A DNA stretch of 64,000 bases from Fodinibius salsisoli (GCF_026229185.1 NZ_JAGGJA010000003.1:1-64000), one strand, 5' to 3'. Shown: positions 45,420 to 54,701, counted from the first letter of the stretch. Numbers and translations are program-made. Notes: generated by a model from the sequence alone, not told the origin.

Positions 45420-46091
45420 ATGCTTGACAAACCCATACGCTTTTTCCTTGAAAACAAACTCATCGCCGTACTGATGCTGGTTGCGCTCGTCGCCTGGGGC
45501 ATTGCTGTGGCGCCCTTTTCGTGGGACACCTTCCTGCCGCAAGATCCTGTGCAGATAGATGTCATTCCAAACCTGGGCCAAAACCAGCAGATTGTCTATA
45601 CCCGCTGGGCCGGGCGTTCCCCGCAGGATACTGAAGATCAAATCACCTACCCACTTACAACACAGCTGCTGAGCGTACCCGGCGTCAAAACGGTACGCGG
45701 TACTTCGATCATTGGAATGTCCAGCATTTACGTGATTTTTGAGGAAGATGTGGATTTCTACTGGAGCCGCTCACGTATCCTCGAAAAGCTGAATTCCCTG
45801 CCGGCCGGCACGCTGCCGCAGGCCGTGCAGCCCGCGCTCGGCCCGGATGCCACGGGGCTCGGACAAATTTACTGGTACACCCTCGAAGGACGCGACAAGC
45901 AGGGAAATCCCACAGGCGGTTGGGACTTGCAGGAGTTGCGCAGCATCCAGGATTTCTATGCGGGCTATGGGTTGTCCGCTGCCGAAGGGGCCTACTGGGT
46001 AAGCAGTCAGAAAAAAATCTCCAATCCTTATATGGGCCCAAAAATGCCCGGTTGTGGAGAGACGAAAATACAGATTAATACAGATATGTAG
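45420..46091 (+). pseudogene. CusA/CusB deletion chimera
   Basis: Residues 1 to about 190 are the N-terminus of a CusA-type heavy-metal RND pump: IVYTRWAGRSPQDTEDQITY, PGVKTVRGTSIIGMSSIYV, and PALGPDATGLGQIYWY. After YGLSAAEG the frame jumps to AYWVSSQKKISNPYMGPKMPGCGE, which matches the DUF3347-type C-terminus of CusB adaptors (NPYxGxKMxxCGE). More than 800 residues of CusA and nearly all of CusB are missing. The frame stayed open, so a short hybrid protein could still be made, but it cannot pump copper. Confidence 0.8.
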
Positions 46092-46196
46092 TTTATGAAG
46101 CAATACTTTGCAAAATAGTACAAAAGGCACCAAGAATTCTATAACGCAATGGAATACATAAATCTGTAGCTTAACCTGAACATAAAACAGAAACTT

Positions 46197-46535
46197 ATGA
46201 AACTCATTAAAGCATACATTCGGCAGGACATGTTTGAAACCGTACACCGGGCCCTCAACAAAGAGGGCTATACCAGCATGACCGTGATGGAAGCCGAAGG
46301 AATGGGCAGTTACAGCGATCCGGAAAAACGCCACGGATCGCTCAAATTTCCGACGCTTCATTCCAAAGTGGTGAAACTGGAGATGGTTTCTGAAGCTGAG
46401 CACGTAGATGCTATTGTCGATATTATTCAGGAACATGCCAGCACCGGCCATGAAGGCGACGGGCTTATGGTGGTGCTCCCGGTGGAGCGCAGTATCCGCG
46501 TCCGGGATGGCGAACAACGAACCTACAGCGTATAA
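46197..46535 (+). CDS. P-II family regulator-like protein
   Basis: 112 residues with the P-II fold pattern: KLIKAYIRQDMFETVHRALN, HSKVVKLEMV and the C-terminal ERSIRVRDGEQ. The usual T-loop tyrosine region is altered (EGMGSYSDPEKRHG), so it is not a classical nitrogen regulator. P-II-like proteins are linked to heavy-metal efflux loci in several lineages; here it stands between the CusA remnant and a Met-rich protein. Confidence 0.8.
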   Translation: MKLIKAYIRQDMFETVHRALNKEGYTSMTVMEAEGMGSYSDPEKRHGSLKFPTLHSKVVKLEMVSEAEHVDAIVDIIQEHASTGHEGDGLMVVLPVERSIRVRDGEQRTYSV

Positions 46536-46576
46536 CAATTACCAATAATTAAATAAACCAACCAGAGGTGAACATT

Positions 46577-46906
46577 ATGACACGACTACTAACACTAACC
46601 GTACTTGCTGTTACCCTATCTCTGGCCCAACCGGCCCAGGCTCAGCAGCAGGACACCCAAAAAGAAAACATGGAGATGATGCAGGATTCCACCATGATGA
46701 AAACCATGATGGAAAAGATGATGAACAACCCCGAAATGCGTAAGAAAATGATGCGCATGATGATGCAGAACATGAAGGACGACAGTACCATGTCCGGCAT
46801 GGGAGGCATGATGGACGGTAAAATGAGTGGCATGTGTATGAAGATGTGTATGAACATGATGAATAAGAACAAAGACGGCATGGAAATGAACAAGAGCGAG
46901 GGCTGA
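46577..46906 (+). CDS. Met-rich secreted protein, probably copper-binding
   Basis: 109 residues from ATG 46577. Signal peptide ends PAQA-Q. The mature part is mostly Met, Asp, Lys and Asn with motifs such as MMEKMM, MGGMMDGKMSGMCMKMCMNM. Methionine and Met-Cys clusters bind Cu(I) in periplasmic chaperones. Its composition is unlike any ordinary fold. Position in the copper island supports the role. Confidence 0.75.
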   Translation: MTRLLTLTVLAVTLSLAQPAQAQQQDTQKENMEMMQDSTMMKTMMEKMMNNPEMRKKMMRMMMQNMKDDSTMSGMGGMMDGKMSGMCMKMCMNMMNKNKDGMEMNKSEG

Positions 46907-47058
46907 ATTGATTACTCCTCCCTTGCACGATATCCCTCGCGGCCGGCACGGGTGAGGCCTGCCTGCCGTTTATAGCTGTACAGTCGCCCCGAAGCGTCTG
47001 TTAGACTTAACTAAACCTAAAACCTATGATGGACGGATCAACTTAATGCGGAGGTGGT

Positions 47059-47247
47059 ATGCTCATGATGATTGCGTGGTTAATACTGATTGTTCTGGGC
47101 ATCGTAGCCTTGGCCAAATGGATTTCGGGAACAAAAAATGAGGGACCAAAACCCGATTCAGCGCTTGAAATTTTACGCAACCGCTATGCCGGCGGAGAAA
47201 TCACCAAGGAAGAATTTGAAGAGCGCAAACAGAACCTTAACCAATAA
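47059..47247 (+). CDS. SHOCT-domain small membrane protein
   Basis: 62 residues. One N-terminal membrane helix (MMIAWLILIVLGIVALAKWI) and a C-terminal SHOCT motif, ALEILRNRYAGGEITKEEFEERK. Such proteins are common beside copper genes in this phylum. Likely an accessory membrane factor. Confidence 0.85.
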   Translation: MLMMIAWLILIVLGIVALAKWISGTKNEGPKPDSALEILRNRYAGGEITKEEFEERKQNLNQ

Positions 47248-47264
47248 CAAAACAAGGAAGAGTT

Positions 47265-47447
47265 ATGGATAACAAAATGATGATGCTTATGATGCTCGGC
47301 TGTATGGCAATGGCTCTGCTGTTTTCTACCGTACCCTCCGGCTGGTTTAGCGGCGGTATAGGTATCCTGCTGCTTATCATGCTCCTGTTCGCCTGCTGCA
47401 TTCCGATGGTTAAAATGATGATGGGTACAGAAGAAGAAAAACCTTAA
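47265..47447 (+). CDS. Small Met-rich membrane protein
   Basis: 60 residues, starting MDNKMMMLMMLGCMAMALLF, with two hydrophobic segments and Cys/Met-rich ends (LLFACCIPMVKMMMG). It is 17 bases after the SHOCT gene and probably co-transcribed. Function unknown; metal binding is plausible. Confidence 0.65.
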   Translation: MDNKMMMLMMLGCMAMALLFSTVPSGWFSGGIGILLLIMLLFACCIPMVKMMMGTEEEKP

Positions 47448-47487
47448 GGATATAAAGAGTTACTATAACCCTAAAAAGCCAGAAAAT

Positions 47488-48999
47488 ATGAAGCGAAAAG
47501 ACTTCCTTAGACTTGCAAGCATTGGAACCGGAATAGCAACGTTGTCTCCTAGCCTGCTGGCTTGCCGGTCGGACGGAAATACCGATCTGGTACTGCCTGA
47601 TAACGCTTTTTCTCGTCCCCTGGCCTTCCCGGAGAAGATTCGCGCCACCGATTTTGAGCTGGCCGCCGAAACCGCCCGGCGAAAACTGGCCGGAGATGCA
47701 GCCTCCGATGTCTATACCCTCAACGGCTCACTGCCCAGCCCCACCATCCGGGTTAAGCGAGGGGAAAGCCTGGCGATCGACTACCAAAATCGCATCGACC
47801 AGGAGAGTATCATTCACTGGCACGGGCTGATCGTCCCGCCTGACATGGACGGACACCCCAAAGATGCCGTCCAGCCCAGCCAGACCTACAACTACCGCTT
47901 CGATATTGACCAGCGGGCCGGCACCTACTGGTACCATCCGCATCCCGACAAGCTGACCGGCCCGCAGGTGTATCGCGGGCTGGGCGGTCTTTTCATCATT
48001 GAAGACGAGGAGGAACAGGCGTTGAACCTACCGTCCGGAGACTACGAGTTGCCGCTGATCGTCCAGGAAAAAAGATTTAGCGACAGTGGAGAGATGACCT
48101 ACAGTCTGAACAGGATGGCCCGCATGATGGGATTCTTTGGTAATACCCTGCTCGTGAACGGCATGCAGGCGCCCTACCACGAGGTAAGCAATCGCTTTTA
48201 CCGGCTGCGCCTGCTGAACGGTTCGAATGCCCGCATTCTGGATTTTTCCTTCAGCGACAACAGCTCGTTTTATGTTATCGGAAGCGACGGCGGGCTGCAC
48301 GATCGACCGTGTGAAATCTCATCCATTACCTTAACGCCGGGCGAACGAGCCGACCTACTGGTGGACTTCAGTAGCTATAGCGTGGGACAGGAAATCCGCA
48401 TGACGGCCGAGGCTCGCAATGGCATGGGCGGGATGATGGATGGCATGATGGTCGGTGGAGGGATGATGAATGATGAAAATAATAACGAAGAAGGAATGAT
48501 GGGGGACGGAATGGGTTCCCGGAACAGCGGCGGAGCCTTCCTGGAATTTCGCGTCACCAATGAGGAACAAGACCCTTTTCGCCTGCCACAAGCCCTTACG
48601 GAACTGTCGTTCCCAAACGAAGCCGACACCGACCGCACCCGCCGCATCGATCTGACCATGGAGATGATGCAGGGACCAGCCATCAATGGAAAGTTTTTCG
48701 AAATGCTGCGGACGGATCAAAAAGTGCAGCAAGGCGCTCTGGAAATCTGGGAATTCAACAACGGCACCATGATGCCGCATCCCATGCACCTGCACGCCAC
48801 CCAATTTAAGATGCTGGACCGTAGCGGGGGTCCCCTGGCCCCGCACGAGCGCGGCTGGAAAGACACGGTCCGCATCGATTCCGGAGAAACCGTGCGGGTG
48901 CTTACTAAATTTGATGCCGAAAAAGGGCTCTACGTTTTTCACTGCCACAACCTTGAGCACGAAGACAATGGCATGATGGCGAATTTTGAGATTGTATAA
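47488..48999 (+). CDS. Multicopper oxidase (CueO/laccase-like) lipoprotein
   Basis: 503 residues. The N-terminus is KRKDFLRLASIGTGIATLSP then LLACRS, possibly a Tat-like or lipoprotein signal. Copper sites: HWHG (about residue 110), WYHPHPD, HPMHLHATQF, and HCHNLEHEDNGMM with the T1 Cys-His pattern. Residues about 311-345 are a Met/Gly/Asn-rich insertion (GMGGMMDGMMVGGGMM), as in CueO-type cuprous oxidases. It probably oxidises Cu(I) in the periplasm. It starts the second part of the copper block. Confidence 0.85.
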   Translation: MKRKDFLRLASIGTGIATLSPSLLACRSDGNTDLVLPDNAFSRPLAFPEKIRATDFELAAETARRKLAGDAASDVYTLNGSLPSPTIRVKRGESLAIDYQNRIDQESIIHWHGLIVPPDMDGHPKDAVQPSQTYNYRFDIDQRAGTYWYHPHPDKLTGPQVYRGLGGLFIIEDEEEQALNLPSGDYELPLIVQEKRFSDSGEMTYSLNRMARMMGFFGNTLLVNGMQAPYHEVSNRFYRLRLLNGSNARILDFSFSDNSSFYVIGSDGGLHDRPCEISSITLTPGERADLLVDFSSYSVGQEIRMTAEARNGMGGMMDGMMVGGGMMNDENNNEEGMMGDGMGSRNSGGAFLEFRVTNEEQDPFRLPQALTELSFPNEADTDRTRRIDLTMEMMQGPAINGKFFEMLRTDQKVQQGALEIWEFNNGTMMPHPMHLHATQFKMLDRSGGPLAPHERGWKDTVRIDSGETVRVLTKFDAEKGLYVFHCHNLEHEDNGMMANFEIV

Positions 49000-49003
49000 C
49001 CGC

Positions 49004-49432
49004 ATGAAGCTGTTTAAAACCAGGCTTTCCAGAATTATTCTTTGGGCTTTTGCTCTAAACACAGTGTGGGAGTTCGGGCAATGCGTGTTCTTTTACAATA
49101 TGTGGAGCTGGCCGTTCTGGAAGTCAACCATCTGGATGTGGGCAGCCATTTTCGGTGACGTGTTGATTGTCTTAGGTCTCTGGAAAGGAGCTTCCTTCCT
49201 GAGGGGTTTAGGACCATTCCATAAACCCTCTACCTCAGGGTATCTGGTATTGATTCTGTTGAGTTTTGGTGCAAGCATTGTGTTAGAGTGGCTGGCTATT
49301 TACCTAAATCTTTGGTCCTATGACCCCTTTATGCCAACACTCACCTTTTATGACCGGGAAATAGGTGTTCTACCTATTTTACAAATTACATCACTTCCCG
49401 TGCTATCTGTATATATGGGTTCCAAAAAATAG
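49004..49432 (+). CDS. Hypothetical four-helix membrane protein
   Basis: 142 residues from ATG 49004, four bases after the oxidase stop. Four hydrophobic segments with many Trp (TVWEFGQCVFFYNMWSWPFW) and a later VLEWLAIYLNLWSY. Similar proteins sit next to multicopper oxidases in other genomes as far as I recall, but the family is not one I can name. Confidence 0.6.
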   Translation: MKLFKTRLSRIILWAFALNTVWEFGQCVFFYNMWSWPFWKSTIWMWAAIFGDVLIVLGLWKGASFLRGLGPFHKPSTSGYLVLILLSFGASIVLEWLAIYLNLWSYDPFMPTLTFYDREIGVLPILQITSLPVLSVYMGSKK

Positions 49433-49520
49433 TGTAATAACTAACAAAAATTCTGTAACGTTCTCTTTGGTAAAGTCTTGTAACTTTAAGATGTAATCCA
49501 TTTAAAGTGTTAAACTTATT

Positions 49521-49764
49521 ATGATAATGAACAAGCAAATAGAATCAACCCAAAATGTAATACTAAAAATCAACGGAATGTCTTGTAGCGGGTGTGCCAA
49601 TACTGTTCAGCAGGCGCTGAATAATATAGATGGCGTTACCAATGCAAAAGGTCAATCTTGGGAATGGGTCTGCATCGGTTACGTATGAAACAGATGCGGC
49701 TTCGATGGACAACTTCAAACGAGTTGTTGAAGATGCTGGGTATGAATTTAGGGGAGAAAAATAG
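49521..49764 (+). pseudogene. HMA-domain copper chaperone, frameshifted
   Basis: From ATG 49521: KINGMSCSGCANTVQQAL is the MxCxxC metal-binding motif of the heavy-metal-associated domain. The frame breaks at the A4G2 run 49646-49651. Removing one base continues VNLGNGSASVTYETDA and FKRVVEDAGYEFRGEK, the rest of the domain, ending at TAG 49762-49764. CopZ-like chaperones pass copper to transporters. One base restores a normal 80-residue protein. Confidence 0.75.
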
Positions 49765-49932
49765 ACTTGTACCGGCCGCGACGCTTCGTTTAAGCTCGTC
49801 TTTGAGGCTTCGCTTCCCGAGGTATTTTTTATCAAACGTTGTGTAAAAGCTCCAACAGCTGTAAATTTGAGAAAAATATGTTAAACCCAATGCAACTAAT
49901 TTATTACATTACGCTGAACTGATTAGAAAGGT

Positions 49933-50301
49933 ATGAATATCCGCGGCACATATTGGATTGCTTCATTGAGCCTGCTCTTATCGCTTAGCTTGGCATTGCC
50001 ATACTGTTGTCATGCGGATATACCTGAATTGTTTTTTCATCATCAGCCATCGCATGCTTCGCACAGCCATCAGTCGGATGCTCGGCAGTGTAATTGTGGT
50101 CACGAACTTGTCAAAGACTTTCAGAAAACGAAGAAAGTTGTTAGCAGTCCGACCTTATTACTTTCTTCGGATGTTACATTACAAGATCGGATCATATTTG
50201 CGGTCAGTATCGATTTTCTTTCGATACCCCAAATACAACCGGGCATACTAAGTGACTCTGGTCCTCCCCTCCATCTTTTGAATAGTGTCTTTCTGAATTA
50301 G
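49933..50301 (+). CDS. Small secreted His/Cys protein with LLNSxFLN tail (copy 2)
   Basis: 122 residues. Signal peptide, then CCHADIPELFFHHQPSHASH and CNCGHELVKDF, clear candidate metal ligands. The C-terminus PPLHLLNSVFLN matches the tail of the protein at 44848. A conserved tail with variable metal-rich middle suggests a shared docking or export signal. It precedes the CopA-type oxidase gene. Confidence 0.65.
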   Translation: MNIRGTYWIASLSLLLSLSLALPYCCHADIPELFFHHQPSHASHSHQSDARQCNCGHELVKDFQKTKKVVSSPTLLLSSDVTLQDRIIFAVSIDFLSIPQIQPGILSDSGPPLHLLNSVFLN

Positions 50302-50511
50302 CGTTTCCTTCCCTCCCCGGCCTGTCCGCTCAGACCTCCTGCCTGATCTATAGATAATTAATTATCTGCCGAAACCAGATAGATGGGAGCCGTTGGTCAA
50401 TCTTGGCGTACTCTTATAGAACTCTTTCGCTGCATTTGACCAAAGGACAGCACCGATCATCGAGTCCTCATTATATCTCTTTTACAAAAACTAATTGAAG
50501 AACAGATACCC

Positions 50512-52335
50512 ATGAAAGATTCAACGAACACTATAACGCGACGGAATTTCTTACGGTACACTGCTTCCATGGCCGCCTTTGCCGGAGCCAGTGCTTTCCT
50601 ACCAACCTACGCCCTCGCGGGATTTGGCCAGGAAAAACGAGACGTTTTAATCCCGAAGGGCCCCGATAACATCATTGATCTTACTATCGGTCGCATGCCC
50701 AAGGATATAGACGGCCGTCAAGGCAAGGCTATAGGCATCAATGGCACGGTACCGGGACCCTTAATTCGCCTCAGGGAGGGACAAGACGTGATGCTTCGCG
50801 TAAAAAACGAATTGCAAGAAGATACCTCCATTCACTGGCACGGTATTCTGCCGCCGTTTCAGATGGATGGGGTACCGGGCGTCAGCTTCGACGGTATCAA
50901 ACCCGGGGAGACCTTTGAATATCGTTATACGCTGGAGCAAAATGGGACCTACTGGTACCACAGCCACAGCAAGCTGCAGGAACAGCTGGGGCACTACGGC
51001 CCGCTGATTGTCGATCCGGCCGGGTCGGATCCCGTCCAATATGATCGTGAATACCCGGTGGTCCTCTCCGATTGGACCTTCGAGAGCCCCTACGCGGTGC
51101 TCGAAAACCTGAAGAAGTCCGAAGGCTATTACAATTATCAACGCCGGGATGTGGGCGAATTTGTCCGGGATGTGAAAACGAACGGTTTTGGAAAAACAGT
51201 GAAAGATTATGTCTCCTTTGGGCGCATGCGGATGAGTGCCACGGATATCTCCGATATTACGGGAGCTACCTATACATACCTGATGAATGGACGAGGACCG
51301 GCCGCCAACTGGAACGCCCTGTTCAAACCCGGAGAAAAGGTACGTTTGCGATTCATTAACGCCTCGGCGGGCTCGTTTTACGACGTACGCATTCCCGGAT
51401 TGAAGATGACCGTCGTGCATGTTGACGGGCAGGATGTGGAGCCGGTACCCATTGATGAATTTCGGATCGGTATCGCCGAGACCTACGATGTGATTGTAGA
51501 GCCCAAAGAGGAGAAGCCCTACACCATTTTTGCCGAATCCGCCGACCGCAGTGGCTATGCCCGCGGGACGTTGGCTCCGCGCGAGGGCGTGTCAGCTCCA
51601 GTCCCCGCCGAGCGGCCCCGCCCCAAACGGAGCATGAAGGACATGGGCATGAATATGGCCGCTATGGATATGGGCGATATGAATATGAAAGAAGGGGGCA
51701 TGAAAGGAATGGACCACGCAGGCCATGATAGCATGGAGAAGAATAAAGGAGGAATGACTATGAAATCTAATCCTGTCAGACACGGCCCCGACCACCACGG
51801 GCCAGCAGCGGCGGCCGTGGCCAATTACCAGTATGACCGCCTGGATGAGCCCGGCATCGGTCTGGGTAACGATGGACGGAAGGTGTTGGTCTATCGCGAT
51901 TTGAAAAAACTCACCCCGAATATTGATACCCGAGATCCCGAGCGTGAGGTGGAATTGCATCTGACGGGCAATATGGAACGCTACATGTGGTCCTTCGACG
52001 GCAAGCAGTTCCATGAGGTGGACGGGCCCATTGAGTTCCGCCATAACGAGCGGCTGCGACTGGTCCTGGTCAATGATACCATGATGGAGCACCCCATTCA
52101 CCTGCACGGCATGTGGATGGAGCTGGAGAACGGCAACGGGGAGTATAACCCCCGCAAGCATACGTTGCTGATACAACCGGCCCAGCGCATATCGGCGCTT
52201 ATTACCCCGCGCGATAAAGGCCGGTGGGCCTTCCACTGCCACATTCTCTACCATATGGAGATGGGCATGTTCCGCGTAGTCCAGGTGGCTGATGAAAGTG
52301 GAAGTATTTATGATGCCGGCGAAAATTACGGCTGA
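50512..52335 (+). CDS. copA: Copper-resistance multicopper oxidase, CopA type
   Basis: 607 residues. A Tat signal TRRNFLRYTASMAAFAG is at the N-terminus. Copper motifs: HWHG, WYHSHSK, HPIHLHGMWM and HCHILYHMEMGMF. Residues about 374-421 are a Met/Asp/His-rich insertion (MNMAAMDMGDMNM, MDHAGHD), the usual CopA copper-binding segment. It acts in the periplasm with CopB, whose gene follows 71 bases later. 'copA' here means the PcoA/CopA oxidase, not the ATPase. Confidence 0.9.
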   Translation: MKDSTNTITRRNFLRYTASMAAFAGASAFLPTYALAGFGQEKRDVLIPKGPDNIIDLTIGRMPKDIDGRQGKAIGINGTVPGPLIRLREGQDVMLRVKNELQEDTSIHWHGILPPFQMDGVPGVSFDGIKPGETFEYRYTLEQNGTYWYHSHSKLQEQLGHYGPLIVDPAGSDPVQYDREYPVVLSDWTFESPYAVLENLKKSEGYYNYQRRDVGEFVRDVKTNGFGKTVKDYVSFGRMRMSATDISDITGATYTYLMNGRGPAANWNALFKPGEKVRLRFINASAGSFYDVRIPGLKMTVVHVDGQDVEPVPIDEFRIGIAETYDVIVEPKEEKPYTIFAESADRSGYARGTLAPREGVSAPVPAERPRPKRSMKDMGMNMAAMDMGDMNMKEGGMKGMDHAGHDSMEKNKGGMTMKSNPVRHGPDHHGPAAAAVANYQYDRLDEPGIGLGNDGRKVLVYRDLKKLTPNIDTRDPEREVELHLTGNMERYMWSFDGKQFHEVDGPIEFRHNERLRLVLVNDTMMEHPIHLHGMWMELENGNGEYNPRKHTLLIQPAQRISALITPRDKGRWAFHCHILYHMEMGMFRVVQVADESGSIYDAGENYG

Positions 52336-52406
52336 TGTGCAGCACCACCGGGTAGTATTTACCGTAACATATTCACATGAATCTAAACACCTTAACTTAA
52401 CACAAG

Positions 52407-53183
52407 ATGAATAGTAAACAAATAAGAATAATCAAATCGCTAAGCGCAGGAGCTTTACTGCTAATGTTGATCGTTGCGATCACAAGTAGCCCTGCTAAAG
52501 GACAGAAAGCTCCCGAATTTAGCAGTGATCTTCTGATGGATAACCAGACCTACGTCTTCTTCATGACTGACCGATTTGAGTATTATCATATTGGCGGTGG
52601 GCCCATTGTGTTGGATGCTCAGGGGTACATCGGCAAGGACCTCCAAAAGATTTGGGTTGAGGTCGAAGGCGAAGCCCTGACGGCTGAAACCGAGGGAGAA
52701 ACAGAACTTGAAGCCCTGTATGGCCGGGCTATTTCGGCCTATTTTGATCTCCGAGCTGGTATTCGATACGATATTGCTTATACAGCCGACCGAACCCAAA
52801 GCCGAGGCTTAGCTGTGGTCGGCATTCAAGGGCTGGCCCCATACCTATTTGAAGTGGACGGGAATCTGTTTGTCAGTCAAACCGGCGATGTATCGGCGGA
52901 ACTGGAGGGCGAATATGATTTCCCCATCACTCAGCGCCTGTGGGGGCAACCACGGGTGGCCACTAGTCTGGCTGTCCAGGACGTGCCCCGGTGGGGCCTC
53001 GGATCAGGATTTAATGACGTGCAGCTGGGGCTCCGACTTCGCTATGAGATTAAACGCGAACTTGCCCCCTATCTGGGAATCTCCTGGTCCCGAAAACTGG
53101 GTGAAACGGCTGATTTTGTTCGGGAAGAAGGCGGTGATCCCAGTACGATAGGACTGGTCGGCGGCCTGCGCATGTGGTTTTGA
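52407..53183 (+). CDS. copB: Copper-resistance protein B (outer membrane beta-barrel)
   Basis: 258 residues with a signal peptide. MTDRFEYYH, VEGEALTAETEGETELEALY, YFDLRAGIRYD and the final VGGLRMWF match CopB/PcoB, an outer-membrane barrel that is the usual partner of CopA. The C-terminal Phe is typical for outer-membrane insertion. It is shorter than many CopB proteins, lacking the Met-rich N-terminal extension. Confidence 0.85.
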   Translation: MNSKQIRIIKSLSAGALLLMLIVAITSSPAKGQKAPEFSSDLLMDNQTYVFFMTDRFEYYHIGGGPIVLDAQGYIGKDLQKIWVEVEGEALTAETEGETELEALYGRAISAYFDLRAGIRYDIAYTADRTQSRGLAVVGIQGLAPYLFEVDGNLFVSQTGDVSAELEGEYDFPITQRLWGQPRVATSLAVQDVPRWGLGSGFNDVQLGLRLRYEIKRELAPYLGISWSRKLGETADFVREEGGDPSTIGLVGGLRMWF

Positions 53184-53342
53184 CCAGGATTATTTAAATA
53201 CTTCTCTGAGGCAAATAATAACACATTGTGGGCAACAATAAGAAAAAATAAAGCCGGACTTACAAAAGACTGAAATTAAATAAAACATAAACAGGTTAAT
53301 GTCTGGTACATCGTTTAGAATTAAATAAAGGCATAAGATCAC

Positions 53343-54701
53343 ATGAAGTCCTTTGATATCTTTGAGAGGCAAATTGATATAAAAAGCCTGATCAATGAAG
53401 CCAAAAGAATCCTCGATCAAAACTGGATGAATGGTTTTACCAGACCCGCCCGGAAAATGTATCCTCATCAATGGTCCTGGGATTCAGCTTTTATGGCCAT
53501 TGGTTATGCCACCTACCGACAAGAACGGGCTGAAGAAGAATTGCAACGTCTTTTCAGTGGTCAATGGAGTAATGGGATGGTCCCACATATAATATTTAAC
53601 GACAATGATAAAGAGTCTGACTATTTTCCAGGCTCGGATTTTTGGCAAACAGAACATCTTTCACAAAGTCCCAATACCGTTTCCACTTCAGGCATTTGTC
53701 AACCCCCCATCCATGCTACCGCCATTCGGCATTTACTAGAAACGGCCCATGATCGCAGGCAGGCCCAGTCGTTTGCGAAAGACGTATTTCCTAGCCTGAA
53801 GGCCTGGCATTCCTTTCTCTACCGCGAGCGCGATCCTAATGATGAAGGATTAGTCTATATCCGTCATCCCTGGAGCTCTGGCCAAGACAATTCGCCGAAT
53901 TGGGATCATATCTTACAACAGATAAATCTTAGCCAAGAACAAATTCCCTCGTATGAGCGTACCGACAATAAACATAACGATTCATCTGAACGCCCCTCCA
54001 ATCGATCCTACGATCGCTATATTTATCTGGTCGATTTTTTCCGAAAACGAGGCTACAACGAAGATAAGATACGTCGTGATGGCTGCCCTTTTTTAGTTCA
54101 GGATGTATTATTCAATACCCTTTTATGCAGAGCGGGGCGAGATCTGGCACAAATAGCGGAGTGGCTGGGCAAGGATCCTTCTCCATTCTATAAACAAGCT
54201 AAAAAAACAGCAAAGAGTATAAACAAGAATATGTGGGATAAGAACCATAACATTTATGTTGATCTTGATTGGAGAAACGGTGAAAAAATAGATGTCTACA
54301 TGTTGTCTGGGTTTCTCCCCCTCTTTGCTAATGTTCCCTCCCCTGCTCGTTCCGAGCAAATGTTTTCATATCTAAATACACAGAGTTTTTGTCAGCTAAA
54401 AAAGAACTGTTTGGCCGTGCCCAGTTATGATCGGCAACAACCCAAATATTCTGACCAGAAATACTGGCGGGGGCCAATATGGATCAATTTAAATTGGTTA
54501 CTTTATAAAGGACTGGCCCAGTACGGGCATAGGGAATACGACAAATTAATTAAGCAAACGATCATTTATTTAGTGCAAAAGAGTGGGTTTCATGAATTTT
54601 ATAATCCCAAAACCGGAGAAGGTTACGGGGCAGAAAAATTTTCATGGACGGCTGCTCTATTTTTGGATATCCTCAACTCAGAAAGAACGGTTACCTTTTA
54701 A
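53343..54701 (+). CDS. GH63-like mannosylglycerate/glucosylglycerate hydrolase
   Basis: 452 residues, no signal peptide. YPHQWSWDSAFMAIGYA near residue 40, RHPWSSGQDNSPNWD and KYWRGPIWINLNWLLYKGL, and the final EGYGAEKFSWTAALFLDIL are typical of the (alpha/alpha)6 barrel of GH63-type mannosylglycerate hydrolases of about 450 residues. The enzyme would recover sugar and glycerate from an osmolyte. The exact substrate needs a test. Its place in a copper block is unexpected. Confidence 0.75.
   Translation: MKSFDIFERQIDIKSLINEAKRILDQNWMNGFTRPARKMYPHQWSWDSAFMAIGYATYRQERAEEELQRLFSGQWSNGMVPHIIFNDNDKESDYFPGSDFWQTEHLSQSPNTVSTSGICQPPIHATAIRHLLETAHDRRQAQSFAKDVFPSLKAWHSFLYRERDPNDEGLVYIRHPWSSGQDNSPNWDHILQQINLSQEQIPSYERTDNKHNDSSERPSNRSYDRYIYLVDFFRKRGYNEDKIRRDGCPFLVQDVLFNTLLCRAGRDLAQIAEWLGKDPSPFYKQAKKTAKSINKNMWDKNHNIYVDLDWRNGEKIDVYMLSGFLPLFANVPSPARSEQMFSYLNTQSFCQLKKNCLAVPSYDRQQPKYSDQKYWRGPIWINLNWLLYKGLAQYGHREYDKLIKQTIIYLVQKSGFHEFYNPKTGEGYGAEKFSWTAALFLDILNSERTVTF

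Noticed and set aside
46611-46949. Leftward Cys/Ser/Pro-rich open frame over the Met-rich gene
   Set aside because: It is the antisense of ATG-rich codons (CAT/CCT-type reading); the forward frame has a signal peptide and a sensible metal-binding composition.
51592-52254. Long leftward open frame inside the CopA oxidase gene
   Set aside because: Antisense shadow of a GC-rich, Met/His-rich coding region; the forward frame carries all copper motifs.
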